Shown: positions 10,432-22,045, numbered from the stretch's first letter. The stretch is DNA of 64,000 bases from Marthasterias glacialis (GCA_911728455.2 OU452226.1:16509938-16573937); one strand, 5' to 3'. Notes: generated by a model from the letters alone, not told the origin. Numbers and translations: made by a program.

Positions 10432-12341
10432 CAACCTAGTGTATCAAACCAATATATCGTTATGTCTGTGTAACAAGGTCGTATCTACTAAAATAGCATT
10501 TACGATTAACATGAGTTATAGGGATGACTCTCAACCAACCCTATCCTGCCCTGTGTTTTGTCTTTAATTAACAACACCATTTATACAAGTTAATGCTTTT
10601 ATAGTGCCTTTTGCACATGTTGGAATTGGAAATAGGAGTTGAATTAAATGCAGTGGTTTAACTGTGCCAAAAAATCACAACAATGTTTCGTTGACTGTTT
10701 TTCTGTGAGCTGTCTGAGAATCACTAGAAGCTGCATCTAGGGAACTATTATTTCAATATGTGGGGGAAACACGACATTAATGTTACCCCAAAATTGCAAA
10801 TGTTTGCGGGTTATTTTTACTATGAAATCAAATAGGCAAGTCATACAAAATGTCGTCAGTCAGGATGCCCGCTTCATTCATAAAATCGAACTTAAAAATG
10901 AGGTCAGTCAAAATATTTGAAAATCTTAAGGGGTGGCAAGGCCAGCATGTTTTAATAAAATTTAAGTTAAATATTCAAGTGCAAATTTATGCTCTCAAAT
11001 TATGCAGTAGACACTTCTCACTGATGCCTTTTTATCCAACTTGAGACAGGATATTAGCTGTATATTGGGGGTAAACAAAAGTTTTCTGCAAAGAAAGATG
11101 TCATAGGTATCATCATACAAGATGGCATTACTGAAGATACCTGCTTAATTTTTAAGCCTGAAAACAAGGCAAACACTTGAAAGAAAGAACAAATCAAATC
11201 CATTTTATCAAATTACGGATCCATTACCAGGGTTTAATGTTATGCTCTTAAATAACTCAGTAAAGAGCCTACACCGAAGCCTTTTCATTTAAACTTGACC
11301 CAGGTTATTAGCTTCTTGGGGGAAATGCTGAGATTTTGGAGATAAATATGACATTGTCAGGAGCCCTTATAGGCACAGGTAAAGAACAAACTTTAAGCTA
11401 CAACAACTTATATTTATTGCTTCTTCCGGCTAATTATTATTTGTGTTTTGTCGCTTGGTTTTATAATGAAGTTTTGAGGCGGCTGTCAGATTTTTTGTTG
11501 CGGCAGAATGTGGCCGCCAAATAACCGTCAGATAAACAAAATATCACACCCCATATGAAAGAACTGTATTAATCTAGAACTAGGAGGGGTCGGTATAATA
11601 ATTGATCACACTTTCAGGATGATCAGGACTACGATTATTCTGTGGAAATTGTATTTTATTTTCAGATCTTGCTTCAGATTTAAGACTTGGTCATCCGCTG
11701 TAATACAAACTGTGCAGGTACTTGTCCAGTGTAGAGGTACCTTTATATGAACATTAAGTTGGCCGTGAAGAGGGACAACTATGTCTGAAGTTCTTGAACA
11801 ACAGACATTACGAACTAATGCTCAACTGGTATAATCCCCTCAAAGTTAATTCAGTAGAGTTTTCATTTCACCGAAACAAAAACTATTGTTGGAACTTATT
11901 TCATCTATTAAATTAAAAATTTAAAAAATTTAAAACTATTTCAAGGAAACTTTTCTACCATCATTATCTTGATACCATGTAAGGTAAATGTAAATCTGTG
12001 AACATTTATGTTTTTCCTCTTTACAAAAGTGTTGAACTGGGGTTTTAAATTCTCTGAGAAGATTAAGGCTGCCCCTATTCGCACTACAGAGGGCGCTCTT
12101 TATCCATTTTTATAAGTGCCCAGGTATACCATGCCGGCCAAGGTTGCTGTTGAAATGACTGATCATTAAGCACAAGGAAAAATGGTAAATATTATTTTAA
12201 TGTTATTATAGTAACTCGTGTGTGTTGGGCTGACGGAGGAGGAATTGTAGAGTGGTTGCTCGGTCCGGAAGGGAGCTAAAAACAGCAAAAACACTGACTA
12301 CTGAAACACGTAAGTTATGTTCATTGCACATTAGAAGCACG

Positions 12342-12349
12342 CACGACCA
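12342..12349 (+). repeat. Target-site duplication, left (CACGACCA)
   Basis: The eight bases directly before TAGCCCCATAC. The same eight bases follow GGGGCTA at 13101-13108. Confidence 0.85.
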
Positions 12350-13100
12350 TAGCCCCATACATTGTGCCAATACGCTGGACTCCCTCCGCTTCTTGGCCCA
12401 ACGAACCCTGTCCTCTAAAACCAGACATCAACTTTCAAATCGAGACTTACTTTTTTTGGCAAATTTATCCCTCAATGATCGGTCGGTTGTTGCTGTCAGA
12501 CATGTCAGACTCACAGGAAGAGTCTGGAGAAGATTTCCGCACGATCCCCCGTGCGATAAATCCTAAGCTTTTGCTGGAATTTTATGTCAAATCTCGGTGA
12601 TATAAGCCCATGTCAACAACGGCGGAGGAGCCATGATGGTTGCTGTTCAGCGCGGGTCGTATTCCTGGACTAGTCTTTTTCGTGTCGCTATGTGTGTGTT
12701 TTCGTTCGTCGTGCCGTCGTCCGTAGCCGAACGCTACCAGACAATGTAAACGCCGCAAGAAGACTGCTGGAATAAAGACTAGTGCAGGAATACGACCCGC
12801 GCTGAACAAACCATCATGGCTCCTCCGCCGTCGTTGACATGGGCTTATATCACCGAGATTTGACATAAAATTCCAGTAAAAGCCTAGGATTTATCGCACG
12901 GGGGATCGTGCGGAAATCTTCTCCAGACTCTTCCTGTGAGTCTGACATGTCTGACAGCAACGGCCGACCGATCATTGAGGGATAAATTTGCCAAAAAAAG
13001 TAAGTCTCGATTCGAAAGTTGATGTCTGGTTTTAAAGGACAGGGTTCGTTGGGCCAAGAAGCGGAGGGAGTCCAGCGTATTGGCACAATGTATGGGGCTA
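12350..13100. mobile_element. Foldback DNA transposon, 751 bp, with 8-bp target duplication
   Basis: Two arms of roughly 335 bp (12350-12685 and about 12765-13100) are nearly perfect reverse complements. Outer termini are TAGCCCCATACATTGTGCC and its complement. The roughly 80-bp centre includes TGTGTGTGTTTTCG. Both arms contain the same open frame in opposite orientation, an expected consequence of the inverted repeat. The flanking CACGACCA duplication shows transposition. An 8-bp duplication and a TAG start fit hAT-like non-autonomous elements, but no transposase is present, so the superfamily is inferred. High arm identity suggests a young insertion or arm homogenisation. Confidence 0.9.
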
Positions 13101-13108
13101 CACGACCA
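13101..13108 (+). repeat. Target-site duplication, right (CACGACCA)
   Basis: Directly follows the right terminus of the foldback and matches 12342-12349 exactly. Confidence 0.85.
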
Positions 13109-13345
13109 AGGCTGAAACAACGACCTGACTAGACATGTACTTCACTCTGTGTGTATCGAACTGTGATGAAAGTCGGCATGGTCGGTGCTGGTTTTGAGCG
13201 GTGGCACTGACATATTTTTACTATGGCTGTATCTCGAAGCCCATCGATGTTTTGCAGTACCTACATTTAAACACAGAAAGGCTAAAATGCCGTATCCTGC
13301 TGTCACTTTATATCCATGGAATTTAAGTAAACTTTGATCTTGTTG

Positions 13346-13482
13346 CCCAATGCAAACAGGCGGTGTGACCATTTTGTACCTCCATGATGTCACTCACTCG
13401 TCTCTCTCGGGTAATGCACGCAATCAGTCAGCACATCCAAGAAAGTTTACTGCTACTCGAAACTTTCATGTCCCCACTTTCA
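13346..13482. other. Short spacer, nothing recognised
   Basis: Lies between the end of the long dispersed repeat and the solo foldback arm. Confidence 0.4.
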
Positions 13483-13853
13483 GGTGAACGTCGCAAGAAG
13501 ACTGCTGGAATAAAGACTAGCCCAGGAGTCTGACCCTCTCTCGCTGTACAGTGCAACAGCACCCATCATGGCTATGATGACGTCATTGACATGGGCTTAT
13601 ACCAGCATAGAGATTTGTCATGAAATTCCACCAAAAGCCTAGGAGTTATCGCACCAAGGGTGGGGGGAGGGGCCTGCAGAAATGTTCTCCAGACGCTTCC
13701 AGCAAAGACCAACCGATCATTTAGGGAAACATTAGCCAAAAAAGTTTTTAAAGTAAGTTTCGATTCGAAAGTTGATGTCTGGTTTTGGAGAATTGGGTTC
13801 GTTTGGCCTAGAACTGGAGGTAGTCCAGCGCATTGGCACAATGTATGGGGCTA
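13483..13853 (+). mobile_element. Diverged solo arm of the same foldback family
   Basis: From CGTCGCAAGAAGACTGCTGG to ATGTATGGGGCTA it aligns with the right half of the 12350-13100 element (12748-13100) with many substitutions and small indels. No left arm is visible upstream, so this is a truncated older copy. Confidence 0.8.
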
Positions 13854-13950
13854 AATGTAACCATGCTATCTAATGTGGTTCTGAACTGTCGAAGCTGACA
13901 TAGTGACAGTGACCCTGACGGAGCTGTACGAAAACTAGTTGCGATAATCG

Positions 13951-13990
13951 TAACCCTCCATCCTCCCGACGGTCGTAGACCGGAGGGTTA
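13951..13990. other. Hairpin near the left end of the foldback
   Basis: TAACCCTCC and GGAGGGTTA form a 9-bp stem around a 22-nt loop. A related hairpin appears in the right arm of copy 2 near 16033-16070. Confidence 0.7.
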
Positions 13991-14372
13991 CGAGACAAGA
14001 CTGATATTATCCACGTAATGGGCAGTTTTGACCAGTTTTTGCCAGACTCGTGATCAGATTCGTCCTTTTTCCACTTTCCAAAATCTGACGGACATTCTAA
14101 AAACATGGAGTTGATCTTATTTGTATGACAACGTCATCTGGAACCCTTAAAACAACATCATGAAGTTATTTGACAGAAAAAACAACAAAAACTTATATAT
14201 CCATAATCCATAGCAGGGCCAACTAGTGATTTTGAACGTTGCACTTGCTTGGCTACAACCAATCAGCATGACCCAACCAAACAAGCATCCGGACGAGCCA
14301 TGGCTGTCATGTGCGTATTGGCTTTTCCAGCTTGCAAACTCACAGCCTGTGTGTGTAAGCATCGATCCCTGG

Positions 14373-14406
14373 ACATTGTACATGTACATTGTACATGTAC
14401 AATGTA
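14373..14406. repeat. ACATGTACATTGT palindromic minisatellite, short allele
   Basis: About two and a half 13-bp units at the centre of the foldback. Each unit is itself nearly self-complementary (GTACATGTAC). Confidence 0.85.
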
Positions 14407-14455
14407 TTGTGTACACTTGCATGCTACACGCACACACAGTCAGTGTGTGTGTGTG

Positions 14456-14486
14456 GCCGTGTGGGGGTGCGGAAGCACCACACGGC
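14456..14486. other. G-rich hairpin with GGAA loop
   Basis: GCCGTGTGG pairs with CCACACGGC, and an inner TGC/GCA stem closes a GGAA loop; three Gs bulge on the 5' side. The same hairpin recurs in copy 2 near 15573-15604. Confidence 0.7.
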
Positions 14487-14930
14487 GGTACTATGAGCTG
14501 TGTAGTTTGTGCACACATGACGTTCATACGTACCTGCATGCTGCGCACACGGTCCAGGGGATTGATGCTTACACACACAGGCAGTGAGTTTGCAAGCTGG
14601 AAAAGCCGATTGGTTGTAGTCAGTTTATGTAGTCAATGGATATTATGGTCAGTCCTTTGGTAAGTTTTTGTCGTTTTTTTTGTGCCAAATATTTTCATGA
14701 TTTTGTTTTAAGAGTTCCAGACGGCGCTGTCATACAATAAAGATCAACTCCATGTTTTTAGAATGTCTGTCATAATTTTTGAAAGTGTAAAAAAATGGAC
14801 GAATCTGATCACCAGTTTTGGCAAAAACTGGTCAAAACTGCTAGTTACATGGATAATACCCGTCTTTGGTCGTAACCATCCGGTTATGATTATTGCAACT
14901 ATACGATAACTAGAGTTGTACTTGTAGCCG

Positions 14931-15084
14931 CTAGAAAGTGATGGCCTTCAGCAGCCACACTGACTGGAGTTTTAAGTGGCTTACCTTGGTAGGTGGCAGC
15001 AGGTCCCCTGCGATGCTCTCAGTCGCTACATACATTGAGTGCGCGATCCAAGCGAAAAACCACTACTGGCTCTCTGCTGCAAAC
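14931..15084 (+). repeat. Direct repeat flanking the foldback, copy A
   Basis: From CTAGAAAGTGATGGCCTTC to TCTCTGCTGCAAACAC. It is near-identical to 16108-16261. With the foldback it forms a tandem duplication of about 1.07-1.18 kb (14011-15084 and 15085-16261). Confidence 0.9.
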
Positions 15085-16107
15085 ACGTAATGGGCAGTTT
15101 TGACCAGTTTTTGCCAGACTCGTGATCAGATTCGTCCTTTTTTTCCATTTTCCAAAATCTTGACAGACATTCTAAAAACATGGAGTTGATCTTTATTGTA
15201 TGACAACGTCATCTGGAACCCTTAAAACATCATCATGAAAATATTTAGCAGAAAAAAACGACAAAAACTTGCCAAAAGACTGACCGAATATATCCATAAT
15301 CCATAGCGGGGCCAACTAGTGATTTTGAACGTCACACTTGCTTGACTACAACCAATCAGCGTGACCCAACCAAACACGCATCCGGACGAGTCATGGCTGT
15401 CATGTGCGTATCGGCTTTTCCAGCTTGCAAACTCACCACCTATGTGTGTAAGCATCGATCTCTGGACATAGTACATGTACATTGTACATGTACATTGTAC
15501 ATGTACATTGTACATGTACAATGTATTGTGTACACTTGCATGCTACACGCACACACAGTCAGTGTGTGTGTGTGGCCGTGTGGGGGTGCGGAAGCACCAC
15601 ACGGCGGTACTACGAGCTGTGTAGTTTGGGCATGCACGATGTTCATACATACCTGCATGCTGCACACACGGTCCGGGGATCGATGCTTACACACACAGGC
15701 TGTGAGTTTGCAAGCTGGAAAAGCCGATATGCACATGACAGCCATGGCTCGTCCGGATGCGTGTTTGGTTGGGTCACGCTGATTGGTTGTAGTCAATGGA
15801 TGTAGTCAATGGATATTTTTGTCAGTCTTTTGGTAAGTTTTTGTTGTTTTTTTTACGCCAAATTTTTTCATGATTTTGCTTTATACAATGTCATACAATA
15901 AAGATCAACTCCACGTTTTTAGAATGTCTGTCATGATTTTTGTAAGTGTAAAAAAATGGACGAATCTGATTATGAGTTTGGCAAAAACTGGTCAAAACTG
16001 CTAGTTACACGGATAATACCTGTCTTGGGTCGTAACCCTGCGGTCATTGACCGTCTGGAAGATGGAGGGTTTTGATTATCGCAACTATACGATAACTAGA
16101 GTTGTAC
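15085..16107. mobile_element. Foldback element, copy 2 (left terminus missing)
   Basis: Starts inside the left arm at CGTAATGGGCAGTTTTGACC and lacks the outer 85 bp present in copy 1. It ends at GAGTTGTAC. The inner arms are longer than in copy 1: AGCCGATATGCACATGACAG, GTCCGGATGCGTG and GGTTGGGTCACGCTGATTGG match the left side in inverted order. Copy 1 therefore lost about 60 bp of its right arm, or copy 2 regained it. Confidence 0.85.
15471..15533. repeat. ACATGTACATTGT minisatellite, expanded allele
   Basis: About four to five 13-bp units, against two to three in the paralogous position 14373-14406. This shows repeat-number change since the duplication. Confidence 0.9.
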
Positions 16108-16261
16108 TAGAAAGTGATGGCCTTCAGCAGCCACACTGACTGGAGTTTTAAGTGGCTTACCTTGGTAGGTGGCAGCAGGTCCCCTGCAATGCTCTCAGTC
16201 GCTACATACATTGAGTGCGCGATCCAAGCAATAAACCACCACTGGCTCTCTGCTGCAAACA
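16108..16261 (+). repeat. Direct repeat flanking the foldback, copy B
   Basis: Partner of 14931-15084. After it the sequence continues into unique DNA (ACCGGGCAGG). Confidence 0.9.
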
Positions 16262-16604
16262 CACCGGGCAGGTTAGTAGGAGCAGGCCGCTGCTGGTCAA
16301 AAAAACAAACAGAAAACTTGACTTTGAAACAGAACTTTTTTCATTTGAGATTTATAAAGGAACTTTGTTTGTTGGAGATTTGTAATTGAACTTTGTTTGT
16401 TATTACCCTCTTAATCTTTTAAGGGGCTGCGTTTTTATTGTGTTATCACTTTGGACTAAGATGTGCTAGTTTCAATTCAACTTGGAGAGGGATGTAATAG
16501 CCTAAGTGCATTATTCAATATAACACCCGCAAGTGCATTATGGGTAAAAGCACATGAACAATTTGGGACAGATATAAATACACATTGATTATACAGCAGA
16601 AGTT
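16262..16604. other. Spacer, nothing recognised
   Basis: AT-rich sequence with no domain or visible repeat partner. Confidence 0.4.
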
Positions 16605-16958
16605 ATGTTTTGCTTGCTTCCCTTTAATCACTCCACTATTTGCCCATCCAAGGATAACACTTTCCACCAGTGTCTTGCTTGTCTAGATCCTGACAACATT
16701 AGGGAAGATGTTGCCATTCTAACACTCTTGTTTTCCCTTATTGACAGCCCTGTGTACAAAAATCCCTTGCAGATGTGTTTAAAGGGTATTTGCAGCATCA
16801 CCGCTACCTTGTCATTTCTGGGTTGAAGATGTTGTTAGATGTCCAGGAATTTTGATTTTGTTTATGCAAGACTACTGGAGATAACTTACAGGTAAAAACA
16901 TTTTATTTTCTCAACCTTTATAATTGGAGTTATGGAATTAATTTGCAAGCACCCTATT
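16605..16958 (+). pseudogene. Exon-like repeat module, copy 1
   Basis: Contains a pyrimidine-rich acceptor (TTTTCCCTTATTGACAG, ending 16747), an exon-like body starting with CCTGTGTACAAAAATCCC, and a donor-like CAG/GTAAAAAC near 16891. It aligns with 22156-22470, 22634-22960 and 28390-28640. Here the body needs a frameshift to follow the best-preserved copy. A downstream 'TGGAGTTATGGA' landmark is shared. I do not recognise the protein. Confidence 0.65.
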
Positions 16959-16959
16959 T

Positions 16960-19900
16960 TGGGCTAAAAGTTTAAGGGCCAAAAACCAAAAATTTTCAAT
17001 TACCCCCCCCCCCCAGAAAAAAGTTTTGGACCCCAAATTCATAGTTGTTCTTGCTCATAAAAATCAAGGGGGCATATCTCCTGGTACCAGGTCTCTAATT
17101 TGCAAGCCCAGATCTGCGGTGGTTAGCGAAATATCCACCATTTTCAGCTGAAACTTTAAGGGCCGAAAACCACAAGTTTTGCATCATCTCCCCCCCCAAA
17201 AAAAAACAACAACTTGGAGATTTGTACTAGAATTTCAATGTCGTTTTTTGCTCTGCCAAGTCAAGAGGGCATATCTTCTGGTACCTAAGCTCTAATTTGC
17301 AAGCCCTGATCGGCACTTAGTTCCGGAAATATCCACCATTTTTCGGCTGGAACTTTCAGGGCCCTAAACAACAAAATTTCCCCTTTAAAAAGTTTGAGTT
17401 TGGGATTGAAATTTCAAAGTCATTTTCTCACTACCAAGTCAAGAGAGCATATCCCTCAACAATCTAATTTGCAAACCCAAGTTTGAGAAACATCCACCTA
17501 TTTACTGCCAAAAACCACAAATTTCTTTTTCCACCCCCCTAAAAAAAATTGCAGTTTAGGACAAAAATTTCTAAGTCGTTTTCACTCTACCAAGTCAAGA
17601 GGATATCCCCTGGTACCAGCGCTCTAATTTGCAAGCCCCGATCTGCCTTAGTTCGGGATATATCTGCTATTTTTCTGCTGGACTTTTAAGGTTGAAGAAA
17701 AAAGAAATTTCCCACTACTTCTCCCCTAAAAAATTGGACTTTTGGACCAAAATTTCAAAGTCATTTTCGCTCTACCAAAAACAAGAGGGCAAGAATTTTC
17801 CATAAAAGAATTTTCCATAATTTTTTTTTGACTTTTGGACCAAAATTTCAAAGTTGTTTTTGCTCTACTAAGTCAAGATGGCATATCCCCCGGTACTAAT
17901 GCTCTAATTTGCAGACCCAGATCTTCCTGGATTCGGGAAACATCCACAATTTTTTGGCCCAAACTTTTGGGTCAAAAAAATCCAAAATTTGCTGTTACCT
18001 CACCTCAAAAAATTGGAGTTTTGGACCAAAATTTCAAAGTTGTTTTTGGTCTACCAAGTCAAGCTGGCATATCGCTCGGTACTAGCGCTCTTATTCGAAA
18101 ACCCGGATCTGCCTGAATTTGGGAAGTATCCCACATCTCTCAGCCCAAACTTTTAGGTCAAAAAAAACCAAATTTGCTGTTACCCCACCTCAAAAAATAG
18201 GAAATTTGGACCAAGTCAAATGGGCATACCCCCTGGAACCAGGGCTCTAATGCGCAAGCCCAGATCTGCCTGAATTCGGTAAACATCCACCATTTTGCAG
18301 CCTTAACTTTAAGGTCCAAAAAACCACAAATCTTCCGTTACCCCACTTCAAAGAATTGGTGTTTTGGACCAAAATTTCAAAGTCGTTTTTGCTCTATCAA
18401 GTCAAGCGGACATATCGCTCTGTACCAGTGCTCTAACTTGCAAGCCCAGATCTGCCTCAGTTCAGGAAGTATCCAACATTTTTCGGCCCAAAGTTTTAGG
18501 TCCAAAAAATCCAAAATTTGCTGTTACCCCCCTCAAAATTGGAGTTTTGGACCAAAATTTCAAAATTGTTTTCACTCAACCAAGTCAAGCAGGCATATCG
18601 CTTATTGCCTGCGCTCTTGTTTGCTAGCTGGGATCTGCCGTAGTTTGGGAAGTATCCACCATTTTTAGGTCCAAAAAAACACAAATTTTGCTGTAGCCAC
18701 ACTCAAAACAGTTTGAGTTTTGACCAAAATTTCAAAGTCATTTTCGCTCTACTGATTCAAGTGGGCATATCCCACAAGTGCTGTAATTTGCAGGCCCGGA
18801 TCTGCCTGAATTCAGAAAACATCCACCATTTCGCGGCCAAAACTTCTAGGTAAAAAAAAATCCAAAAGTTGGAGTTTTGGGCCAAACTTTTAAAGTCATT
18901 TTAGCTCTAACAAGTGAAGCGGGCATATTGCTCGGTACCAGCGCTCTTATTTGAAAGCCCGGATCTGCGTGAATTCGGGAAGTATCCACCATTTTTCGGC
19001 CCATACCTTTAGGTCCGAAAAACCCGAAATTTGCTGTTACCCCACCTCAAAAAATTTGAGATTTGGACCAAAATTCCAAAGTCGTTATTCGCTCTACTAA
19101 GTCAAGTGGGCTTATCCCCTGGTACCAGCGTTGTAATGTGGAAGCCCAGATCTGCCTCAATTTGGGAAACATCCACCATTTTGCAGCCCAAACGTTTAGG
19201 TCCAAAAAACCACAGATTTTCCGTTACCCCACCTCAAAAAAATTGAGTTTTGGACCAAAATTTCAAAGTTGTTTTCGCTCTACCGAGTCAAGCGGGCATA
19301 TCGCTCGGTACCAGCGCTCTTATTTGAAAACCTGGATCTGCCTGAATTTAGGAAGTATCCACCATTTTTTGGCCCTAGCTTTTAGGTCCCAAAATCCAAA
19401 ATTTGCTGTTACCCCACCTCAAAAAATTTGAGTTTTGGACCAAAATTTCAAAAACGTTTTTGCTCTACAAAGTCAAGTGGGCATATCCCCCGCTACCTGC
19501 GCTCTAATTTGCAAGCCCAGATCTACTTGAATTTGGGAAACATCCACCATTTTTTGGCCCAAACGTTTTGGTCCAAAAAACCACAAATTTGCTGTTACCC
19601 CACTTCAAACAATTGGAGTTTTGGACCAAAATTTAAAAGTCGTTTTTGCTCTATTAAGTCAAGAGGGCATATCGCTCGGTACCAGTGCTCTAATTTGCAT
19701 ATCCTGATTTGCCTTAGTTCAGTAAATATCCACCTTTTTTCGGCTGAAATTTTTAGGGCCAAAAACCACAAGTTTTGGAGCAAAATTTCAAAGTTGTTTT
19801 TGCTCTACTAAGTCAAGAGGTCATATCCCCTGGTACCGTGGCTGTTATTCGCAAGTTGGAATCTGCATTAGTTCAGGAAATATTCACAATTTTTTTGCTG

Positions 19901-20950
19901 AAACTTTTACGGCCAAAAACCACAAATTTTCCTTAACCCCCCTAAAAAAACTTGGAGATTTGGACCGAAATTTAAAAGTCGTTTTTGCTCTATTAAGTCA
20001 AGAGGGCATATCGCTCGGTACCAGTGCTCTAATTTGCATATCCTGATTTGCCTTAGTTCAGTAAATATCCACCATTTTTTGGCTGAAAAATTTCGGGGCC
20101 AAAACCACAAATTTTCCATTACCCACAGTAAAAACAATTGGAGTTTTGGACCATAATTTCAAAGTCATTTTCGCTCACCATGTCAAGAGGACATATCCCC
20201 CGGTACCAGCAATCAATTTGCAAGCCTCTATTTGCCTTAGTTTGGGAAACATCCACCATTTTTTGGCTGAAACTTTTAGGGCCAAAAACCACAAATTTTC
20301 CAATACACAAAAAAAAATGTTGGAGTTTTGGAGCAAAATCTCTAAGTTGTTTTCGCTCTACTAAGTCAAGAGGTCATATCCCCTGGTACCATGGCTGTTA
20401 TTCGCAAGTTGGAATCTGCATTAGTTCAGGAAATCTTCACAATTTTTTTGCTGAAACTTTTATGGCCAAAAACCACAAATTTTCCTTAACCCCCCTAAAA
20501 AAACTTGGAGTTTTGGAGCAAAATTTCAAAGTTGATTTTGCTCTACTAAGTCAAGAGGGGATATATCTCGCTGTACCAGCGCCATAATTTGCAAGTCTAG
20601 ATCTGCCTTAGATTGTGAAATATCTATTGTCGGCTAAAATTTTAGAGCCAAAAAAACAAAACAAAAAATCTGTTACCTACCCCCCCCCCCTTAAAAAAAC
20701 CCCTGAGTTTTGAACCAAACGATCAGAGTCGTTTCACTCCACTAAGTCAAGATGACAAATCCCTTGGTACCAGTGCTCTATTTTGTAAGCCCTTATCTGG
20801 CTTAGTTCAGGAAATATCTGCCATTTTTCGGCTTTAATTTTGAGGGCATAAAACCAAACATTTTCCGTTACCCCCCCACCCCCTTGGATCAAAAGTTGTT
20901 ATTGCTCCACCAAGTCAAGAGGGCTTATCCCCCGGTACCAGCCGTCTAAA
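16960..20950. repeat. Degenerate tandem array, about 185-bp unit, about 21 copies
   Basis: Each unit carries, in order, TTTTGGACCAAAATTTCAAAG, TGCTCTACCAAGTCAAG, GGGCATATC, GGTACCAGCGCTCTAATTTG, CAAGCCCAGATCTGCCT, ATCCACCATTTTT, GGCC-AAACTTTTAGG, AAAACCACAAATTT and a C-run before the next unit. Spacing is mostly 182-188 bp, with some longer or shorter units. Copies differ at many sites, so this is an old array. Open frames in it recur because the unit recurs; 185 is not a multiple of three and no frame is maintained across units. Confidence 0.92.
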
Positions 20951-22045
20951 CTTCAGTACCAGACCAAGTATATGGGATGCTGTACTCCCTTTTGAAATTT
21001 TTTTGACAGTAATGGTCGTACTACTAGGGCACCAGGGAAGCATGTTGGTGTACGCTGTGATGAAATCGATTGACTATGACTGTGTGATACCCTGTTCCAA
21101 AAAATTACCCAAATTACAATTACAACAAAGACAACATAATTGCTGAAAATCACCTACTGGCTTCTCAAGATATCAAAGATGAAATAACAGGCACTTAATT
21201 GGGCTAAAATGTTGTATCCGACTGCCACTCTAATTCCATTATTAATTTAGGTAAAACTATATCCTTACCTATCTGGAAAGGTTGAAAAAAACATTGCAAA
21301 AATATGTCCAAAAAGTGGTTGTTCGATACAAAAACATTCCCTGAACTTTACTTACGATGGCCCTCTTCTGTCCTTTAAATCAATGTTTTTGAAGCCCAAA
21401 GCAAAACCATCCAGCCACTAGGTTCACTTTCTTACAGAACAGTCATGTGACACTACATTATCATCAACAACTGTTTCCTCATGTGTAAAAGGTTGTATCA
21501 TCACTGATGCCCTGAGTTGAGTATTGTTTTGTACAGTCAAGGCAGGATACCGGCTGTGGATTGTCAATGACCCCCCCCCCTCCCCACAATGAATACAGAG
21601 AGAGTGTGTTTTAAACAGCCACTACTACACGGCTGGTATCCTATGTTGACTGTGCAAAAACAATGTAACTCGTCTCAGGGCATCAGCGAACATGCAATCT
21701 GCGTAGTGAATACAACTTTTGACATGAGAAAATAGTCGTCGACGAATATCCAAACCCCAAATTTAAAGGGTGCATGACGGGCCCTAATTTTACTTTGGGT
21801 TTCAAAAACATCGATTTGGAGGACAAGAAATGATTGTAAGTACAATTAAGTGCCTGTTTTTTCTTCTTTGATATTTTTGTTGAATCTTCGTCAGGTGCAA
21901 TTTGTTTTAATAGGGTATTACACCGTCATATCAAATTGCCTTCATTACAGTGTATACCCCCAATGGTTCACTTGAGTGATAGTATGCCCATCCAAGTCAC
22001 CAAAAAAGGGACTACAACACCCCAGTTACTGGGTCTACTTCAGTA
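20950..22045. mobile_element. Large imperfect foldback element, about 1.1 kb
   Basis: The left arm reads ATGGGATGCTGTACTCCC, CCTGTTCCAAAAAATTACCC, AACAGGCACTTAATT, then GATGCCCTGAGTTGAG, then AGGATACCGGCTGTG. The right arm carries matching complements in reverse order: CGGCTGGTATCCTATG, CTCAGGGCATCAG, AATTAAGTGCCTGTT, AATAGGGTATTACACCG, GGGACTACAACACCCC. Arms are roughly 500 bp around a centre with a C-run (21571-21583). Divergence between the arms indicates an old insertion. No transposase is visible. Arm sequence recurs at 7518-7775, 13272-13340 and 63792-63880. Confidence 0.85.

Larger units (their letters stand above)
10432..13345 (+). repeat. Long dispersed repeat, copy 1 (partner at 60.97-63.87 kb)
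   Basis: Collinear with 60968-63867. Shared landmarks are CTCAACCTAGTGTAT (10432), GATGACTCTCAACCAACCCT (10523), TTGAATTAAATGCAGTGG (10640), GAACAACAGACATTACGAAC (11796), AATTGTAGAGTGGTTGCTCG (12244) and TATATCCATGGAATTTAAG (13310). Internally, 10840-11100 and 11101-11330 are diverged copies of one about 265-bp unit (TGCCTTTTTATCCAACTTGA versus AGCCTTTTCATTTAAACTTGA). A foldback element is inserted at 12350. No coding capacity was recognised. Confidence 0.85.
13926..14921. mobile_element. Foldback element with hairpin-rich centre, copy 1
   Basis: The left arm (GTACGAAAACTAGTTGCGAT, then GTAATGGGCAGTTTTGACC, then AAACATGGAGTTGATC) is mirrored by the right arm (GATCAACTCCATGTTTTTAG, then GGTCAAAACTGCTAGTTAC, then AACTAGAGTTGTAC). 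The arms bracket a centre of palindromic ACATGTACATTGT units, a CACACA/TGTGTG hairpin and a G-rich hairpin. I could not define a clear target duplication at GTAC. Confidence 0.8.

Noticed and set aside
12252-13120. Identical-looking 78- and 104-codon proteins on opposite strands
   Set aside because: These are the two arms of a foldback element. No transposase or other domain was recognised.
14147-15805. Open frames of 100-146 codons on both strands
   Set aside because: They read through ACATGTACATTGT and CA/TG repeats and inverted arms, giving mirror-image Met/Tyr/Cys/His-rich peptides.
17835-20587. Open frames of 70-149 codons with a recurring DQNFKVVFALLSQ motif
   Set aside because: The motif comes from the 185-bp tandem unit. 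Frames do not stay in phase across units and are interrupted irregularly.
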